From: Acidimicrobiia bacterium
GTDB lineage: Bacteria; Actinomycetota; Acidimicrobiia; Acidimicrobiales; Bin134
Length of the DNA stretch: 64,000 bases
Direction: 5' to 3'
Assembly (NCBI GenBank): GCA_022822265.1
Contig: JAJECA010000060.1
Span: 1-64,000 of the forward strand
The notes under the pieces were generated by a model. The model was not told the DNA's origin. It ran no database searches and worked only from the letters and a program-made list of their open reading frames with translations. Positions 1 through 8,339 of this stretch are shown here, piece by piece. Made by a program: the position numbers and the translations under genes. Positions within the stretch are counted from its first letter, which is position 1, and every line of letters starts with the position of its first letter.

Positions 1-270
1 GATTCCAAGGGCGTCGGTGGCGTCGAGGGCTCCCAGCAAAACGATGGTGGACACCCCGCCAATTGAGATGGCTTCTTTCAGCGAGATTTCTTTGGCGCCG
101 ACCCCGGGAAGCTGCTCGTCGTCGAGGATCACCGGTTCTGCCGCCAATTCCGCCTGGCGCTCAGCCTCCGCGGCCAAGATCTGGTCGCTCAGGACGCTGG
201 TTGCGGAGGGATCGGCATGATCCCCTGCCCCCTCAAGTCGTGTTTGCTTTCTGCCGACTCGTCGCGGCAT
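1..270 (-). CDS. N-terminus of a probable membrane transporter (MFS-like), cut by window edge
   Basis: This open frame runs from an ATG at 270 to the left edge with no stop and encodes 90 residues. A GAGGAG ribosome-binding site lies about 7 nt before the ATG. The first 60 residues are charged and hydrophilic, like a cytoplasmic N-terminal tail. From about residue 67 the chain becomes hydrophobic (ISIGGVSTIVLLGALDATDA), which reads as a first transmembrane helix ending in acidic residues. That layout fits the N-terminus of a major-facilitator-type transporter, but the diagnostic loop motifs are outside the window. It is transcribed away from the sulfatase gene. The reading frame is well supported. 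The family assignment is a guess. Confidence 0.6.
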   Translation of the reverse strand, partial: MPRRVGRKQTRLEGAGDHADPSATSVLSDQILAAEAERQAELAAEPVILDDEQLPGVGAKEISLKEAISIGGVSTIVLLGALDATDALGI

Positions 271-322
271 CCGGGACTCCTCAGCTCTGTCGGCGGCTCG
301 CGGACTCCAGACCCCCGACGCT

Positions 323-351
323 ACTGTCAATGTTGTTGTACACTGTATAAT
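323..351 (+). promoter_or_regulatory. Promoter for sulfatase operon with overlapping operator-like palindrome
   Basis: A perfect TATAAT lies at 346-351, with a weak -35 candidate (CTGTCA) at 324-329 and a 16-bp spacer. An imperfect 15-bp palindrome, TTGTACA-C-TGTATAA, covers 336-350 with one mismatch between half-sites and overlaps the -10. That placement suits a TetR-type repressor, and a TetR gene lies 3 kb downstream, but no matching copy is seen in front of it. The expected transcript start (about 358) leaves a short leader before the ATG at 402. Confidence 0.5.
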
Positions 352-401
352 AGTCGATGGGAACTATCGTCAGCCAGCGATTGGTGGCGTCTAGGAGAAT
401 C

Positions 402-1820
402 ATGGGCCCCAGGAAGCCGAACGTCTTGTGGATCATGTGCGACGAATTGCGCTCCGACGCGGTCGGCATCTACGGCAACGAATACGCACGGATCGAGACG
501 CCCAACATCGACTCGATTGCCGAGGCAGGTGTGCGCTTCGATCGGTTCTACGTTGACTCGCCGGTCTGCGTGTCGGCCCGATCGGCATACAAGTCTGGGC
601 TGTTGCCGACGACCACTGGGATCTACCACAACCACGGTCGAGGCTTCGGTGCCGCGGTTCCGGTCGAGTCGTTTACCGAGGTCTTCACACGGGCTGGCTA
701 TCGCACGGTCAACCTCGGCAAGGAGCACGTTCCCGACGCTCTCCTCGGGTTCGAACGATCAGAGTACGACGGCGCCGACCAGCTCGAGCTGATGATCGCC
801 ACCAGTGAGAACCGCGACCGGCTCGGGCTGATCACCGAGGGGGTGAGCATGAACGCCGCGACCTGGCCGGACGATCTCGCCTTCCCGGCCCGGCGTCTCA
901 CCGACAATGCGGTGAACTGGCTCGAACGGGAGAGACCGACCGACCAGCCCTGGCTGCTGCGGGTCAGCTTCCTCCAACCCCATACGCCGGTCGTCGCGCC
1001 GGAACCGTGGGCGTCGAAGTACGACGACGCCCCTTGGCCTGACTCGTTCGATGCTTTCGGCCCGACGGAGGGGCTTTCGGAGTTTGAGCGGGTCTTCGGT
1101 CAGATCCCGTCCCGCGATCTCACGCCGGCACAGATCGTTGCCGCCCAGTCCCGTTACCACGGACTCACGAACTGGATCGATGACCAGATCGGCGAGATCC
1201 TGGCCGCGCTGCACCGCCAGGGGATGCGAGGGGACACGATCATCGTGTTCAGCAGCGACCACGGTGCCCAACTGGGCGAGCTCGGCGGGGCCTACTCGAA
1301 GCAGACCTTCTCGCCGTGGTCGCACCGCGCTCCCTTCATGCTGTCGTGGCCCGGCGAGCTGGATGCCGGCGCGGTGAACCACGAGCTCGCGGCCGGGGTC
1401 GACCTCGGCCCGACACTGCTCGACCTGTGCGGCCTTGAGGCCCGGGTGGGCGACGGGCGGTCGCTGGTATCCGGTGACGAACCGGACCACCTCATCTCGG
1501 CCATTGGGTTCGGACTGACGGGCATGGCCGCAATGGCCGCCAAGGGCATGGGCTACTGGACCGACGGCGGCGGCTGGCCGCAACGCTTCTGTGTCCGCAC
1601 CCGCCGCTGGCGCTACGACCGCTCCACCCGGCGTAACGGAAAGACCCTCCCACCGACCGAGTTCGACGCGTTTCTCGCCGACTGCGACGCAGATGCCCGG
1701 GAGGAACACAATGTGATCAACGACCACGCGGCTATTGCCAGCGAATTCGAGGCCATAGTGGCCGCGACCTACGCGACGGCACCGCAGACGGTTACCGATG
1801 ACTGGCAGAACGCACTTTGA
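402..1820 (+). CDS. Sulfatase (formylglycine-dependent, alkaline phosphatase superfamily)
   Basis: The 472-residue product is a type I sulfatase that should hydrolyse an organic sulfate ester. Metal-binding aspartates lie in the N-terminal LWIMCDELRSD segment (D14, D19). The sulfatase signature PVCVSARSAYKSG gives Cys56 as the residue to be converted to formylglycine and Arg60 as its partner. The usual Pro of C-x-P-x-R is Ser here. A C-terminal metal site SSDHG is at D286-H287. The ATG at 402 is preferred over an in-frame ATG at 357 because AGGAG (393-397) precedes it and 357 would lie at the transcript start. The gene is followed after 15 bp by an amidase. There is no signal peptide, so it is probably cytoplasmic. 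The substrate is unknown. Confidence 0.88.
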   Translation: MGPRKPNVLWIMCDELRSDAVGIYGNEYARIETPNIDSIAEAGVRFDRFYVDSPVCVSARSAYKSGLLPTTTGIYHNHGRGFGAAVPVESFTEVFTRAGYRTVNLGKEHVPDALLGFERSEYDGADQLELMIATSENRDRLGLITEGVSMNAATWPDDLAFPARRLTDNAVNWLERERPTDQPWLLRVSFLQPHTPVVAPEPWASKYDDAPWPDSFDAFGPTEGLSEFERVFGQIPSRDLTPAQIVAAQSRYHGLTNWIDDQIGEILAALHRQGMRGDTIIVFSSDHGAQLGELGGAYSKQTFSPWSHRAPFMLSWPGELDAGAVNHELAAGVDLGPTLLDLCGLEARVGDGRSLVSGDEPDHLISAIGFGLTGMAAMAAKGMGYWTDGGGWPQRFCVRTRRWRYDRSTRRNGKTLPPTEFDAFLADCDADAREEHNVINDHAAIASEFEAIVAATYATAPQTVTDDWQNAL

Positions 1821-1835
1821 CGGAAAGGATCGGCG

Positions 1836-3272
1836 ATGACTGAGATTGGAGCCTTGCTGGATTCGGCTGACGCTACGGAGGTTGCGGCAACCGTCCGGAG
1901 CGGAGCTGTGGATCCGGTTGAATTGGCAGAGGCGGCGATTGGACGGATCGAGGAGCGAAATCCTGAGATCAACGCGGTGATCGCCAAGTGCTTCGACGCG
2001 GCGTTGGACAGCGCCCGCAATGTGGATCGGGATGCGCCGTTCGCTGGCGTTCCGTTTGTGGTCAAGGACTGTCGAGCACGGCTGGCTGGCGTTCCCGAGA
2101 CGTGGGGTTCAAGGCTGATGGCGGGTGCTGTTCCTGACGAGGACAGTGAGTTGACCAAGCGTTATCGGGCGGCGGGGTTTGTGATTCTCGGTGTCACGAA
2201 CATGCCGGAGATGGGCAAGATGGCCACCACCGAGCCGGCCGCCTATGGCCCGACACGCAACCCCTACGATCTCGGCAAGTCGCCGGGCGGGTCGTCGGGC
2301 GGCACGGGCGCTGCGGTGGCGTCGGGCATGGTGCCCATCGGCCACGGCAACGATGGCGGCGGGTCGATCCGCGTCCCGTCAGCCGCGTGCGGTCTATTTG
2401 GATTGAAGCCGAGCAGGAGTCGAGTGACGGGACATCCTGCGCCCACGATGATGTCGTATCCGATGGGCATCGACCACGTGATGACGCGCTCGGTTCGGGA
2501 CTCGGCGCATGTACTCGACCTGACCGCGGGGCCGGTTCCGGGTGACCCCTATGAGATCTCTTCGCCGGCGGCATCGTGGCTGTCGTCGCTCGATGCGGAG
2601 ACTGGTCCGCTGCGGATCGGCGTGGCCAGCGGCTCGATGGAAGGGCCTGCATTCCACCCTATGTGCGCTGCGGCCCTCCAGCGTGCGGCCGGATGCCTGG
2701 AGGGGATGGGTCACCACTTGGAAGTAGCAGACTTGCCGGTGGAGCCCGGCCTTCTGGCGACCTTGGGCGGGTTGATGGCCGCCGCGACCAAGGTGATGAT
2801 CGACGACCGGCTCGCCGAGCTCGGCCGCGGGCTCGAAGACGACGACCTTGAGCCGTTCACTCGCTACTTATACGACCTCGCGATTGGGTTCGACGGCGCT
2901 GATGTCATCCGAGGACTTCAGTCCGCCGAGCTGATCGGCCGCAAGGCGGCAACCTACTTCGAGCGGTTCGACATCTTCCTGTCGCCGACCACCAGAACGG
3001 TCGTTCCCGAGCTCGGCGTGTATGACACGAGCAACGTCGACGCGTTGCTGCCGATCGCCTCAACGCCAGCGAGCGAGACCGCGGTCTTCAATGTCGGCGG
3101 GCAGCCAGCGGCGTCGGTTCCCATGGGCCATGACGAGGACGGTGTGCCCCTTGGCGTTCAGGTCGCGGCGCCCTTCGGTCGCGAAGACTTAGTCCTGGCC
3201 GTATCACGGCAGCTGGAGCAAGCGGCTCCGTGGTCGACGGCGGCCGTGTGGCCGGCCCGGCCGGCTGCGTAA
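1836..3272 (+). CDS. Amidase signature family hydrolase
   Basis: The 478-residue protein has the amidase-signature core. The Ser-cisSer-Lys triad is assigned as Lys77 (FVVKD), cis-Ser153 in GGSSGG, and Ser177 in GNDGGGSIRVP. Family members hydrolyse linear amides or act as GatA subunits. The absence of gatB/gatC nearby and the diverged C-terminus argue for a catabolic amidase. An AAAGGA ribosome-binding site precedes the ATG. It sits 15 bp behind the sulfatase and is probably co-transcribed, which suggests a substrate bearing both sulfate-ester and amide bonds, or two steps on related compounds. That pathway idea is inference. Confidence 0.88.
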   Translation: MTEIGALLDSADATEVAATVRSGAVDPVELAEAAIGRIEERNPEINAVIAKCFDAALDSARNVDRDAPFAGVPFVVKDCRARLAGVPETWGSRLMAGAVPDEDSELTKRYRAAGFVILGVTNMPEMGKMATTEPAAYGPTRNPYDLGKSPGGSSGGTGAAVASGMVPIGHGNDGGGSIRVPSAACGLFGLKPSRSRVTGHPAPTMMSYPMGIDHVMTRSVRDSAHVLDLTAGPVPGDPYEISSPAASWLSSLDAETGPLRIGVASGSMEGPAFHPMCAAALQRAAGCLEGMGHHLEVADLPVEPGLLATLGGLMAAATKVMIDDRLAELGRGLEDDDLEPFTRYLYDLAIGFDGADVIRGLQSAELIGRKAATYFERFDIFLSPTTRTVVPELGVYDTSNVDALLPIASTPASETAVFNVGGQPAASVPMGHDEDGVPLGVQVAAPFGREDLVLAVSRQLEQAAPWSTAAVWPARPAA

Positions 3273-3294
3273 TCGTGTGGCCGCGAGCCGGCCG

Positions 3295-3912
3295 CTAGCC
3301 AGAAGGGAAAACGGCGTCGAGGATCGCGTAGATCGCCACGTCGAACGCGGCGTCGTGGTGATCGAAGTCGGTCAGCCCTTGCCACGCACCATCCGACAGG
3401 GCCTCTGGAGCCGGCCCGTCGGCTGCTCGCTGAGGGCGTCGCAGCTCTACCGTGGTGAGGCCTGCAACGACCGCGAGGAGCGAGACGGTGGCGATGCCGG
3501 CGTCGAGACCGTCCGCTCCAGCGGCTTCGATCTCCGATGTGATGGCGACCGCGAGCGGGCGGATCAATAGGTGTTCGGCCCCGATCTCAGACGCGAGGAC
3601 TGCAATCGATGGGCTCTCGACTATGGCCGCCCTCGCTCGATGGACTCCATCGGCCACCCGAGCGCGAGGTGTACTGCCCTTGAGCTGGACCCCGGCGATT
3701 TCGTCCGCCTTCTGCGCGACTATCGCAGATAAGAGGCTCTCGCGGTTTCCGACGTGCCAGTAGACGGTGTTCGGGTTCACCCCGAGCCTCGCGCTCAGCT
3801 GGCGCATGGTGAGTGCCGCGGAACCTTCCGACTCGACGATGCGAATGGCTTCGGCCACGATCTCATCGCGGTCAAGCCCAGCTCGCGGATGCGGCTTACG
3901 CGACGACATCAC
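3295..3912 (-). CDS. TetR/AcrR-family transcriptional regulator
   Basis: About 205 residues. The N-terminal helix-turn-helix spans roughly residues 12-58, with the typical sequence LTMRQLSARLGVNPNTVYWH followed by the N-R-E-S-L-L segment. The rest is a helical ligand-binding domain without recognisable ligand signature. A GTG at 3912 and an ATG at 3909 are both possible starts. It converges on the amidase gene and diverges from the gene at 3936, sharing the 23-bp intergenic region, so it may regulate either neighbour or itself. Confidence 0.88.
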   Translation of the reverse strand: MMSSRKPHPRAGLDRDEIVAEAIRIVESEGSAALTMRQLSARLGVNPNTVYWHVGNRESLLSAIVAQKADEIAGVQLKGSTPRARVADGVHRARAAIVESPSIAVLASEIGAEHLLIRPLAVAITSEIEAAGADGLDAGIATVSLLAVVAGLTTVELRRPQRAADGPAPEALSDGAWQGLTDFDHHDAAFDVAIYAILDAVFPSG

Positions 3913-3917
3913 ATCGA

Positions 3918-3927
3918 ATGGTACCGT
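3918..3927. promoter_or_regulatory. Back-to-back -10 elements for divergent genes
   Basis: ATGGTACCGT contains TACCGT on the + strand (3922-3927), 8 nt before the ATG at 3936. On the - strand it contains TACCAT (3923-3918), 5-8 nt before the TetR start. The two boxes share the TA in the centre of a GGTACC palindrome. It is inferred to drive both genes with almost no leader. Confidence 0.4.
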
Positions 3928-3935
3928 CGAGGGCG

Positions 3936-4895
3936 ATGCATGTTTCTGACCCGCCGATTCTGCTGACTGATGTGCTCGACGATGTGGGGGCTGCGATCAA
4001 GCTGCTGGCCCAAGAGGCCCCCTATGTGCCGTTGGGAGGTTGGTACAACCCAGGGGCCGACCCCCACGCCCGCACCCGTCCGCTTTGGTTCCGGGACGAC
4101 TGGGTGAACGAGACCATCGCCGTGCCGGGGTCGGAGGTGTTCTTGGACAATCCAGCCTACATCGACTCGGCCAAGGCGTTCTACAGCGCTGAGATCGTAG
4201 AGCCCCACAGCGTGTATGTGAACCAGATGATGGCCATTCCCCAAGCCGGGCCGGCCCACACCGACAACCCCCGATTCGCGGGCCGCGACCGCACCAACAC
4301 CCCGATGTGGCTGCTTAGGGCCATGCTGTGGTCGGGCCTGTTCGAAGACCTGTCATTCCCGCAGGCCACGGCCATTTGGTGGCTCAACGATGTGGACGGG
4401 GGCGGGATCCGCTACTGGCCCTACGGTCCCGACCAGCCTCCCGAAGAGCATGTGGGCAACATGGCCAACACCGCGCTCATGGGCGACAACCACGGAATGT
4501 TCCACCAGGTAAACGCCATCGGCCCCTTCGATATCGGCACGCCCATGGTCACCCCGATGGCCGAGTTGGCCCCGGCGGGCAGCCCCGATGGCGACTGGGT
4601 GGTCACCGACCACGGCGAAGAGGTGTACCGCACGCCACTGGCCGACATCCGGATCAGCGTGCTGTGGAAGGCCGATGTGTACATCGACGCCGACCACAAG
4701 AACCGACTGGCCTCCAATCCCCTGAGCCGCGACGACATTGCCGCCCGCTTCAACGCCGACTTGGAGGAGCGGGGGATCGACGCTCGCTTCGATCCCAACC
4801 GCATCGACGACGACCCCGACCACGCGGCCATGATCGCCGAGCACTATCCCGAGGCCCGCCCCATGGACGCGCTGCCCTCGGTGTTCGACTACTGA
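3936..4895 (+). CDS. Hypothetical protein, possible Fe(II)/2-oxoglutarate-type oxygenase fold
   Basis: 319 residues, no confident family. It has an H-T-D motif (H108, D110, in GPAHTDNPRF), further histidines in GDNHGMFHQ (H186, H190) and an arginine in ADIRISVLWKADVY. The order H-x-D ... H ... R is that of cupin-type Fe(II)/2-oxoglutarate dioxygenases, and several Trp/Gly-rich beta-like stretches (AIWWLNDVDGGGIRYWPYG) fit a jelly-roll. The start at 3936 is chosen because the longer upstream frame would overlap the divergent TetR gene, and a short GAGGG lies just upstream. The DUF1214-like gene converges from the right. The oxygenase idea is inference from motif order only. Confidence 0.6.
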   Translation: MHVSDPPILLTDVLDDVGAAIKLLAQEAPYVPLGGWYNPGADPHARTRPLWFRDDWVNETIAVPGSEVFLDNPAYIDSAKAFYSAEIVEPHSVYVNQMMAIPQAGPAHTDNPRFAGRDRTNTPMWLLRAMLWSGLFEDLSFPQATAIWWLNDVDGGGIRYWPYGPDQPPEEHVGNMANTALMGDNHGMFHQVNAIGPFDIGTPMVTPMAELAPAGSPDGDWVVTDHGEEVYRTPLADIRISVLWKADVYIDADHKNRLASNPLSRDDIAARFNADLEERGIDARFDPNRIDDDPDHAAMIAEHYPEARPMDALPSVFDY

Positions 4896-4913
4896 TCAGC
4901 CGCCGCTGCCGCG

Positions 4914-6080
4914 TCAGCCCAGATCGGAAAAGCGCACCAGCTTGGTGGTGATCACGGGGACCGACTCGTGCTCCACGAAACGCAACCCCATCACCCCGTG
5001 GTCGCGGCCCGCGGTGTCGACCCAGACACCCGTTGCCGGCTTCTCGGCCGCCACCACCAGCCGCACCACTCCGTCAGCGTCGGCCTCCACATCCTGAGAC
5101 GATGCGTAGCCCTGGCCAGTGAAGTAATTGGCCAGGTTCTCCATCCAGTGATTGCAGAGTTGGAAGTTCCAATGGCGGCAAACCGGGGGCTTGAACTCCA
5201 CCAACAGTGCCTCCCCCTCGCCGATGCGCCAGTAGCCGAACTCGAAGTGGCGGTCGTCGGGGGAGCCGCCCACTCGGAGATAGTGCTCGGTGGTGAGCTG
5301 TAGCCGGTTCTCTTCCTTGAGCAGCGTGTCGGTCCAGTCGGAGTAGTCGGATTGCACCGACAGCACCATCTGGGCCGCGAGGGCCAGCCGCTTCGACATC
5401 TCGGCCGCGTCCGGCGTTTCAATCACCGGGGTGGGCTCGAGGGGCTCGATCATCAGCCGAGGCGCCGATTGAGAGTCGCGGTCGTCGTAGACGATTCGCA
5501 TCATCAGCTCTCGGGTCTCCGGGGCGACCGCCATCCAGTTGTCGACCCCGGGGTCGTCCACCGAGAGCACGAAATCGACGTTTCCGGCGCCGTCGGTGAA
5601 CTCGTCGAGCAGGGCGGTGAACGGAGTCTGCGACCAGCTCGGATTGAACTCTTCCAGCACCGCCACGGCCCGGTCGCCCACCGATTCCACTCCGACCCAT
5701 TCGGGCACCTTCGGGGTCCACGCCGACATGTGGACGTAGGGGGCCGAGCCCCGTTGGCCGGTGACCCGGTACCGCTTGGTGGCGTCGATGGGCTGCACCA
5801 CGTGGTCCTGGTCGGGCGACTGGACCCCTTGGCCGCCCTTCATGGGCGGCGGGATGATCCAAATCGCCCTCTTCTCCATCGGGGGGAGGTTCTCGATGCA
5901 GCGCATATAGGCCATCAGCGACATGCGGGTCAGGTAGCGGAACCCCTCCACCCGGTCTTGCTCGTTGGCGTCGGGAGTGCGTTCCACCACCACCTGGCCG
6001 GCGGCTCGCATCGTGTCGCAGAAGTCGTTCCACGCCTCCCCGCTCATCAATCGGTCGCGTGCCGCAGCCTCATTCGTCAT
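4914..6080 (-). CDS. DUF1214-domain-like protein
   Basis: 388 residues without signal peptide. The C-terminal third carries the pattern ALLVEFKPPVCRHWNFQLCNHWMENL, followed by a strand-rich end. This resembles the DUF1214 fold, in which the substrate-like pocket is formed by a P-x-x-x-R-x-W region. The N-terminal half (about residues 1-150) is not recognised. Such proteins occur widely in Acidimicrobiia and Mycobacteriales next to CoA-dependent catabolic genes, but their biochemical role is unknown. GAAAGG lies upstream of the ATG. It diverges from the LLM gene at 6155. Confidence 0.7.
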   Translation of the reverse strand: MTNEAAARDRLMSGEAWNDFCDTMRAAGQVVVERTPDANEQDRVEGFRYLTRMSLMAYMRCIENLPPMEKRAIWIIPPPMKGGQGVQSPDQDHVVQPIDATKRYRVTGQRGSAPYVHMSAWTPKVPEWVGVESVGDRAVAVLEEFNPSWSQTPFTALLDEFTDGAGNVDFVLSVDDPGVDNWMAVAPETRELMMRIVYDDRDSQSAPRLMIEPLEPTPVIETPDAAEMSKRLALAAQMVLSVQSDYSDWTDTLLKEENRLQLTTEHYLRVGGSPDDRHFEFGYWRIGEGEALLVEFKPPVCRHWNFQLCNHWMENLANYFTGQGYASSQDVEADADGVVRLVVAAEKPATGVWVDTAGRDHGVMGLRFVEHESVPVITTKLVRFSDLG

Positions 6081-6154
6081 GGTTTGACCTTTCTCCGCTC
6101 GGCGCTCACTCTATGTGTGCTCACTGAGGAAGACAGAAGCGTCGGAGGCAAGTT

Positions 6155-6994
6155 ATGAAGCTCGCGTTCAAGACCATGCCGCAGAACATCGAGTGGTCGG
6201 CCATGTTGGAGACTTGGCAGGAGCTCGACGCCGACCCCCGGTACGAGTCGGCCTGGGTCTTCGATCACTTCTACCCCATCTACGGCAGCGATGAGGGCCC
6301 GTGCTTGGAGGCATGGGTGACCCTGAGCGCGCTGGCCCAGGCCACCGACCGCATCCGGATCGGGTCGATGGTCAACGCCGCTCCCTATCGCCATCCCGGG
6401 CTGTGCGCGGCCATGGCCTCGTCGCTGGATATCGTGTCGGGCGGGCGGCTCGACCTGGGACTCGGCGCCGGCTGGAACGAGGTGGAGGCCGGGGCTTACG
6501 GGATCAGCCTCGCCGAGCGCTTCGACCGGTTTGAGGAGTATCTGGAGTGCGTGGTCTCGTTGCTCAGCCAGCCGATCACCGACTTTCAGGGCCGCTTCTA
6601 CACATTCACCAACGCCCGCAATGAGCCCAAAGGCCCCCAGCAGCCCACCCCACCCATCGTCATCGGCGGGGCCGGCCCGAAGCGGACCATGCCCTTAGTG
6701 GCAAAGTGGGCCGACCACTGGAACTTCCCCGGCGGCGAGGTGGCGAAGTTCGCCGAAGTCAAAGCCCGGCTGGCCGAGTGCTGCGAGGAGATCGGCCGCA
6801 ACCCCGCCGAGATCACCACCTCCACCCACCTCATCTACCGAGCCGAAGACCCCATTGACAACATCCTCACCCAAGCCGAGCAATACGAAGAGGCTGGCCT
6901 AGACCTAGCCATCCTCTACCCCTTCACTCCCGTTCCCCCCGCCTCCGTCCACGACATGGCCGACGCTCTGGAATCCGTCGTCGACACCGACTAA
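6155..6994 (+). CDS. LLM-class F420-dependent oxidoreductase
   Basis: 279 residues with a bacterial-luciferase TIM-barrel pattern. There is an N-terminal substrate strand, SAWVFDHF, then RIRIGSMVNAAPYRHPG (about residues 67-85), SGGRLDLGLGAGWNEVEAGAYG (about 93-115), and PPIVIGGAGPKR near 170. This arrangement is typical of actinobacterial members that use F420 rather than FMN, oxidising alcohols or aldehydes or hydroxylating hydrophobic substrates. GGAGG precedes the ATG. The next gene is a MaoC-type hydratase only about 67 bp away, so it may belong to the same catabolic unit. Substrate unknown. Confidence 0.85.
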   Translation: MKLAFKTMPQNIEWSAMLETWQELDADPRYESAWVFDHFYPIYGSDEGPCLEAWVTLSALAQATDRIRIGSMVNAAPYRHPGLCAAMASSLDIVSGGRLDLGLGAGWNEVEAGAYGISLAERFDRFEEYLECVVSLLSQPITDFQGRFYTFTNARNEPKGPQQPTPPIVIGGAGPKRTMPLVAKWADHWNFPGGEVAKFAEVKARLAECCEEIGRNPAEITTSTHLIYRAEDPIDNILTQAEQYEEAGLDLAILYPFTPVPPASVHDMADALESVVDTD

Positions 6995-7061
6995 GTGAAA
7001 CTTGACCTTGACTGATGCGTTGGGGAAGAAGCGGACTAGGTCGTCCGGTACAGTCCGGTCC

Positions 7062-8339
7062 GTGTCGGATGGGGGAGCGATAACCGACGAGGCCATTGCC
7101 CGGTTGCGGGCTCGGATTGGGATTGCTCAGCCGCATCCTCAGCCTCCTTGGTATCGCGAGCCCAACGCCGATGCGTTTCGCCAGGTGGCGGAGGCTTTCG
7201 GCGACGACAACCCGCTGTGGTGCGATCCGGATTACGGGGCGGGCACCGTGTGGGGTGGGCCGATCTCGTCGCCCAACATGAACGGGGGCGACACGCTCAT
7301 CGGGGAGAACGAGGTTGAGAAGCTCGACCCCGACACCAAGGCGCTGCTCAAGGGTGATCCGCTCAAAGGCGCCCACGCCTACTATTCGGGCAGCTACCGG
7401 GAGTGGTGGGCGCCGCTGCGCCCGGGGATGCGAGTCACCCGGCGAAATGCCCTGGTGGGCGTGCACGACAAGAAGAGCGAGTTCGCGGCCCGCACCGTGC
7501 ACGAGTGGACCGCGGAGGTGTTCGCCACCCAGGGCGCGGTGCTGTCGGCCCAGTACCGGTTGATGATCCGAACCGATCGGGGGGCAGTGGAGCGCAAGGC
7601 CGACGAGGGCAAGGGCAAGTACGGCGACATCGAGATCGAGCCCTACACCGATGAGCAGATTGCCGAGATCACCGAGGCGGTTCGCAGCGAGCCCGAGCGT
7701 CGCCGGGGCGCTGAGCCCCGCTGGTGGGAGGACATTGACGTGGGCGACGAACTGCCGCCGCTGGTCAAGGGGCCCATGCGGGTCACCGACATGGTGGTGT
7801 GGCATACCGGTATGGGCATGGGCCTGTACGGAGTGAAGGCGCTGCGGCTGGGTGTGCAGCAGCGCCAGCGGGTGCCGGGCTTCTTCCGGCCTGACGATCT
7901 CAACGTTCCCGATGTGCAGCAGCGGGTCCACTGGGATCCCGAGTGGGCCCGGCGGGCGGGCAACCCTGCGATCTACGACTACGGCCGGATGCGCGAGACC
8001 TGGCTGGTGCACTTGTGTACCGACTGGATGGGCGACGACGCCTGGCTGGCCGCACTCGACGTGGAGTTCCGCCGGTTCAACTATGTGGGCGACACCCACT
8101 GGATGCGGGGCACGGTGACCCGCAAGTACCGCACCGAAGAAGGCACCCCCGCCGTCGACCTCGACATATATGGCGAGAATCAGCGGGGCGAGACCACCTG
8201 CCCCGGACACGCCACGATTCTGCTGCCGAGCCGGGAACACGGACCGGTGAAGTTGCCCACCCCTCCGGGAGGGGCCACCACCGCGGCCGAAGCGCTCGAT
8301 GCGCTTGTCGAGCGGTTTGAGGCGATGTCGGCGGAATGA
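7062..8339 (+). CDS. Double-hotdog MaoC-like enoyl-CoA hydratase/dehydratase
   Basis: About 425 residues in two hotdog halves. The N-terminal half carries FRQVAEAFGDDNPLWCDPDY and WGGPISSPN. The C-terminal half carries VHWDPEWARRAGNPAIYDYG, the usual MaoC hydratase-2 pattern. The family hydrates or dehydrates acyl-CoA thioesters. The GTG at 7062 is preferred because the upstream extension (TTG at 7002) is poorly conserved-looking, but the start is uncertain. Its ATGA overlap with the acyl-CoA dehydrogenase at 8336 shows translational coupling and supports a beta-oxidation-like pair. Confidence 0.82.
   Translation: MSDGGAITDEAIARLRARIGIAQPHPQPPWYREPNADAFRQVAEAFGDDNPLWCDPDYGAGTVWGGPISSPNMNGGDTLIGENEVEKLDPDTKALLKGDPLKGAHAYYSGSYREWWAPLRPGMRVTRRNALVGVHDKKSEFAARTVHEWTAEVFATQGAVLSAQYRLMIRTDRGAVERKADEGKGKYGDIEIEPYTDEQIAEITEAVRSEPERRRGAEPRWWEDIDVGDELPPLVKGPMRVTDMVVWHTGMGMGLYGVKALRLGVQQRQRVPGFFRPDDLNVPDVQQRVHWDPEWARRAGNPAIYDYGRMRETWLVHLCTDWMGDDAWLAALDVEFRRFNYVGDTHWMRGTVTRKYRTEEGTPAVDLDIYGENQRGETTCPGHATILLPSREHGPVKLPTPPGGATTAAEALDALVERFEAMSAE

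Noticed and set aside
6924-8240. Long minus-strand frame opposite the MaoC-like gene
   Set aside because: It has a His/Pro/Arg-rich shadow composition and the + strand encodes a clear double-hotdog enzyme.
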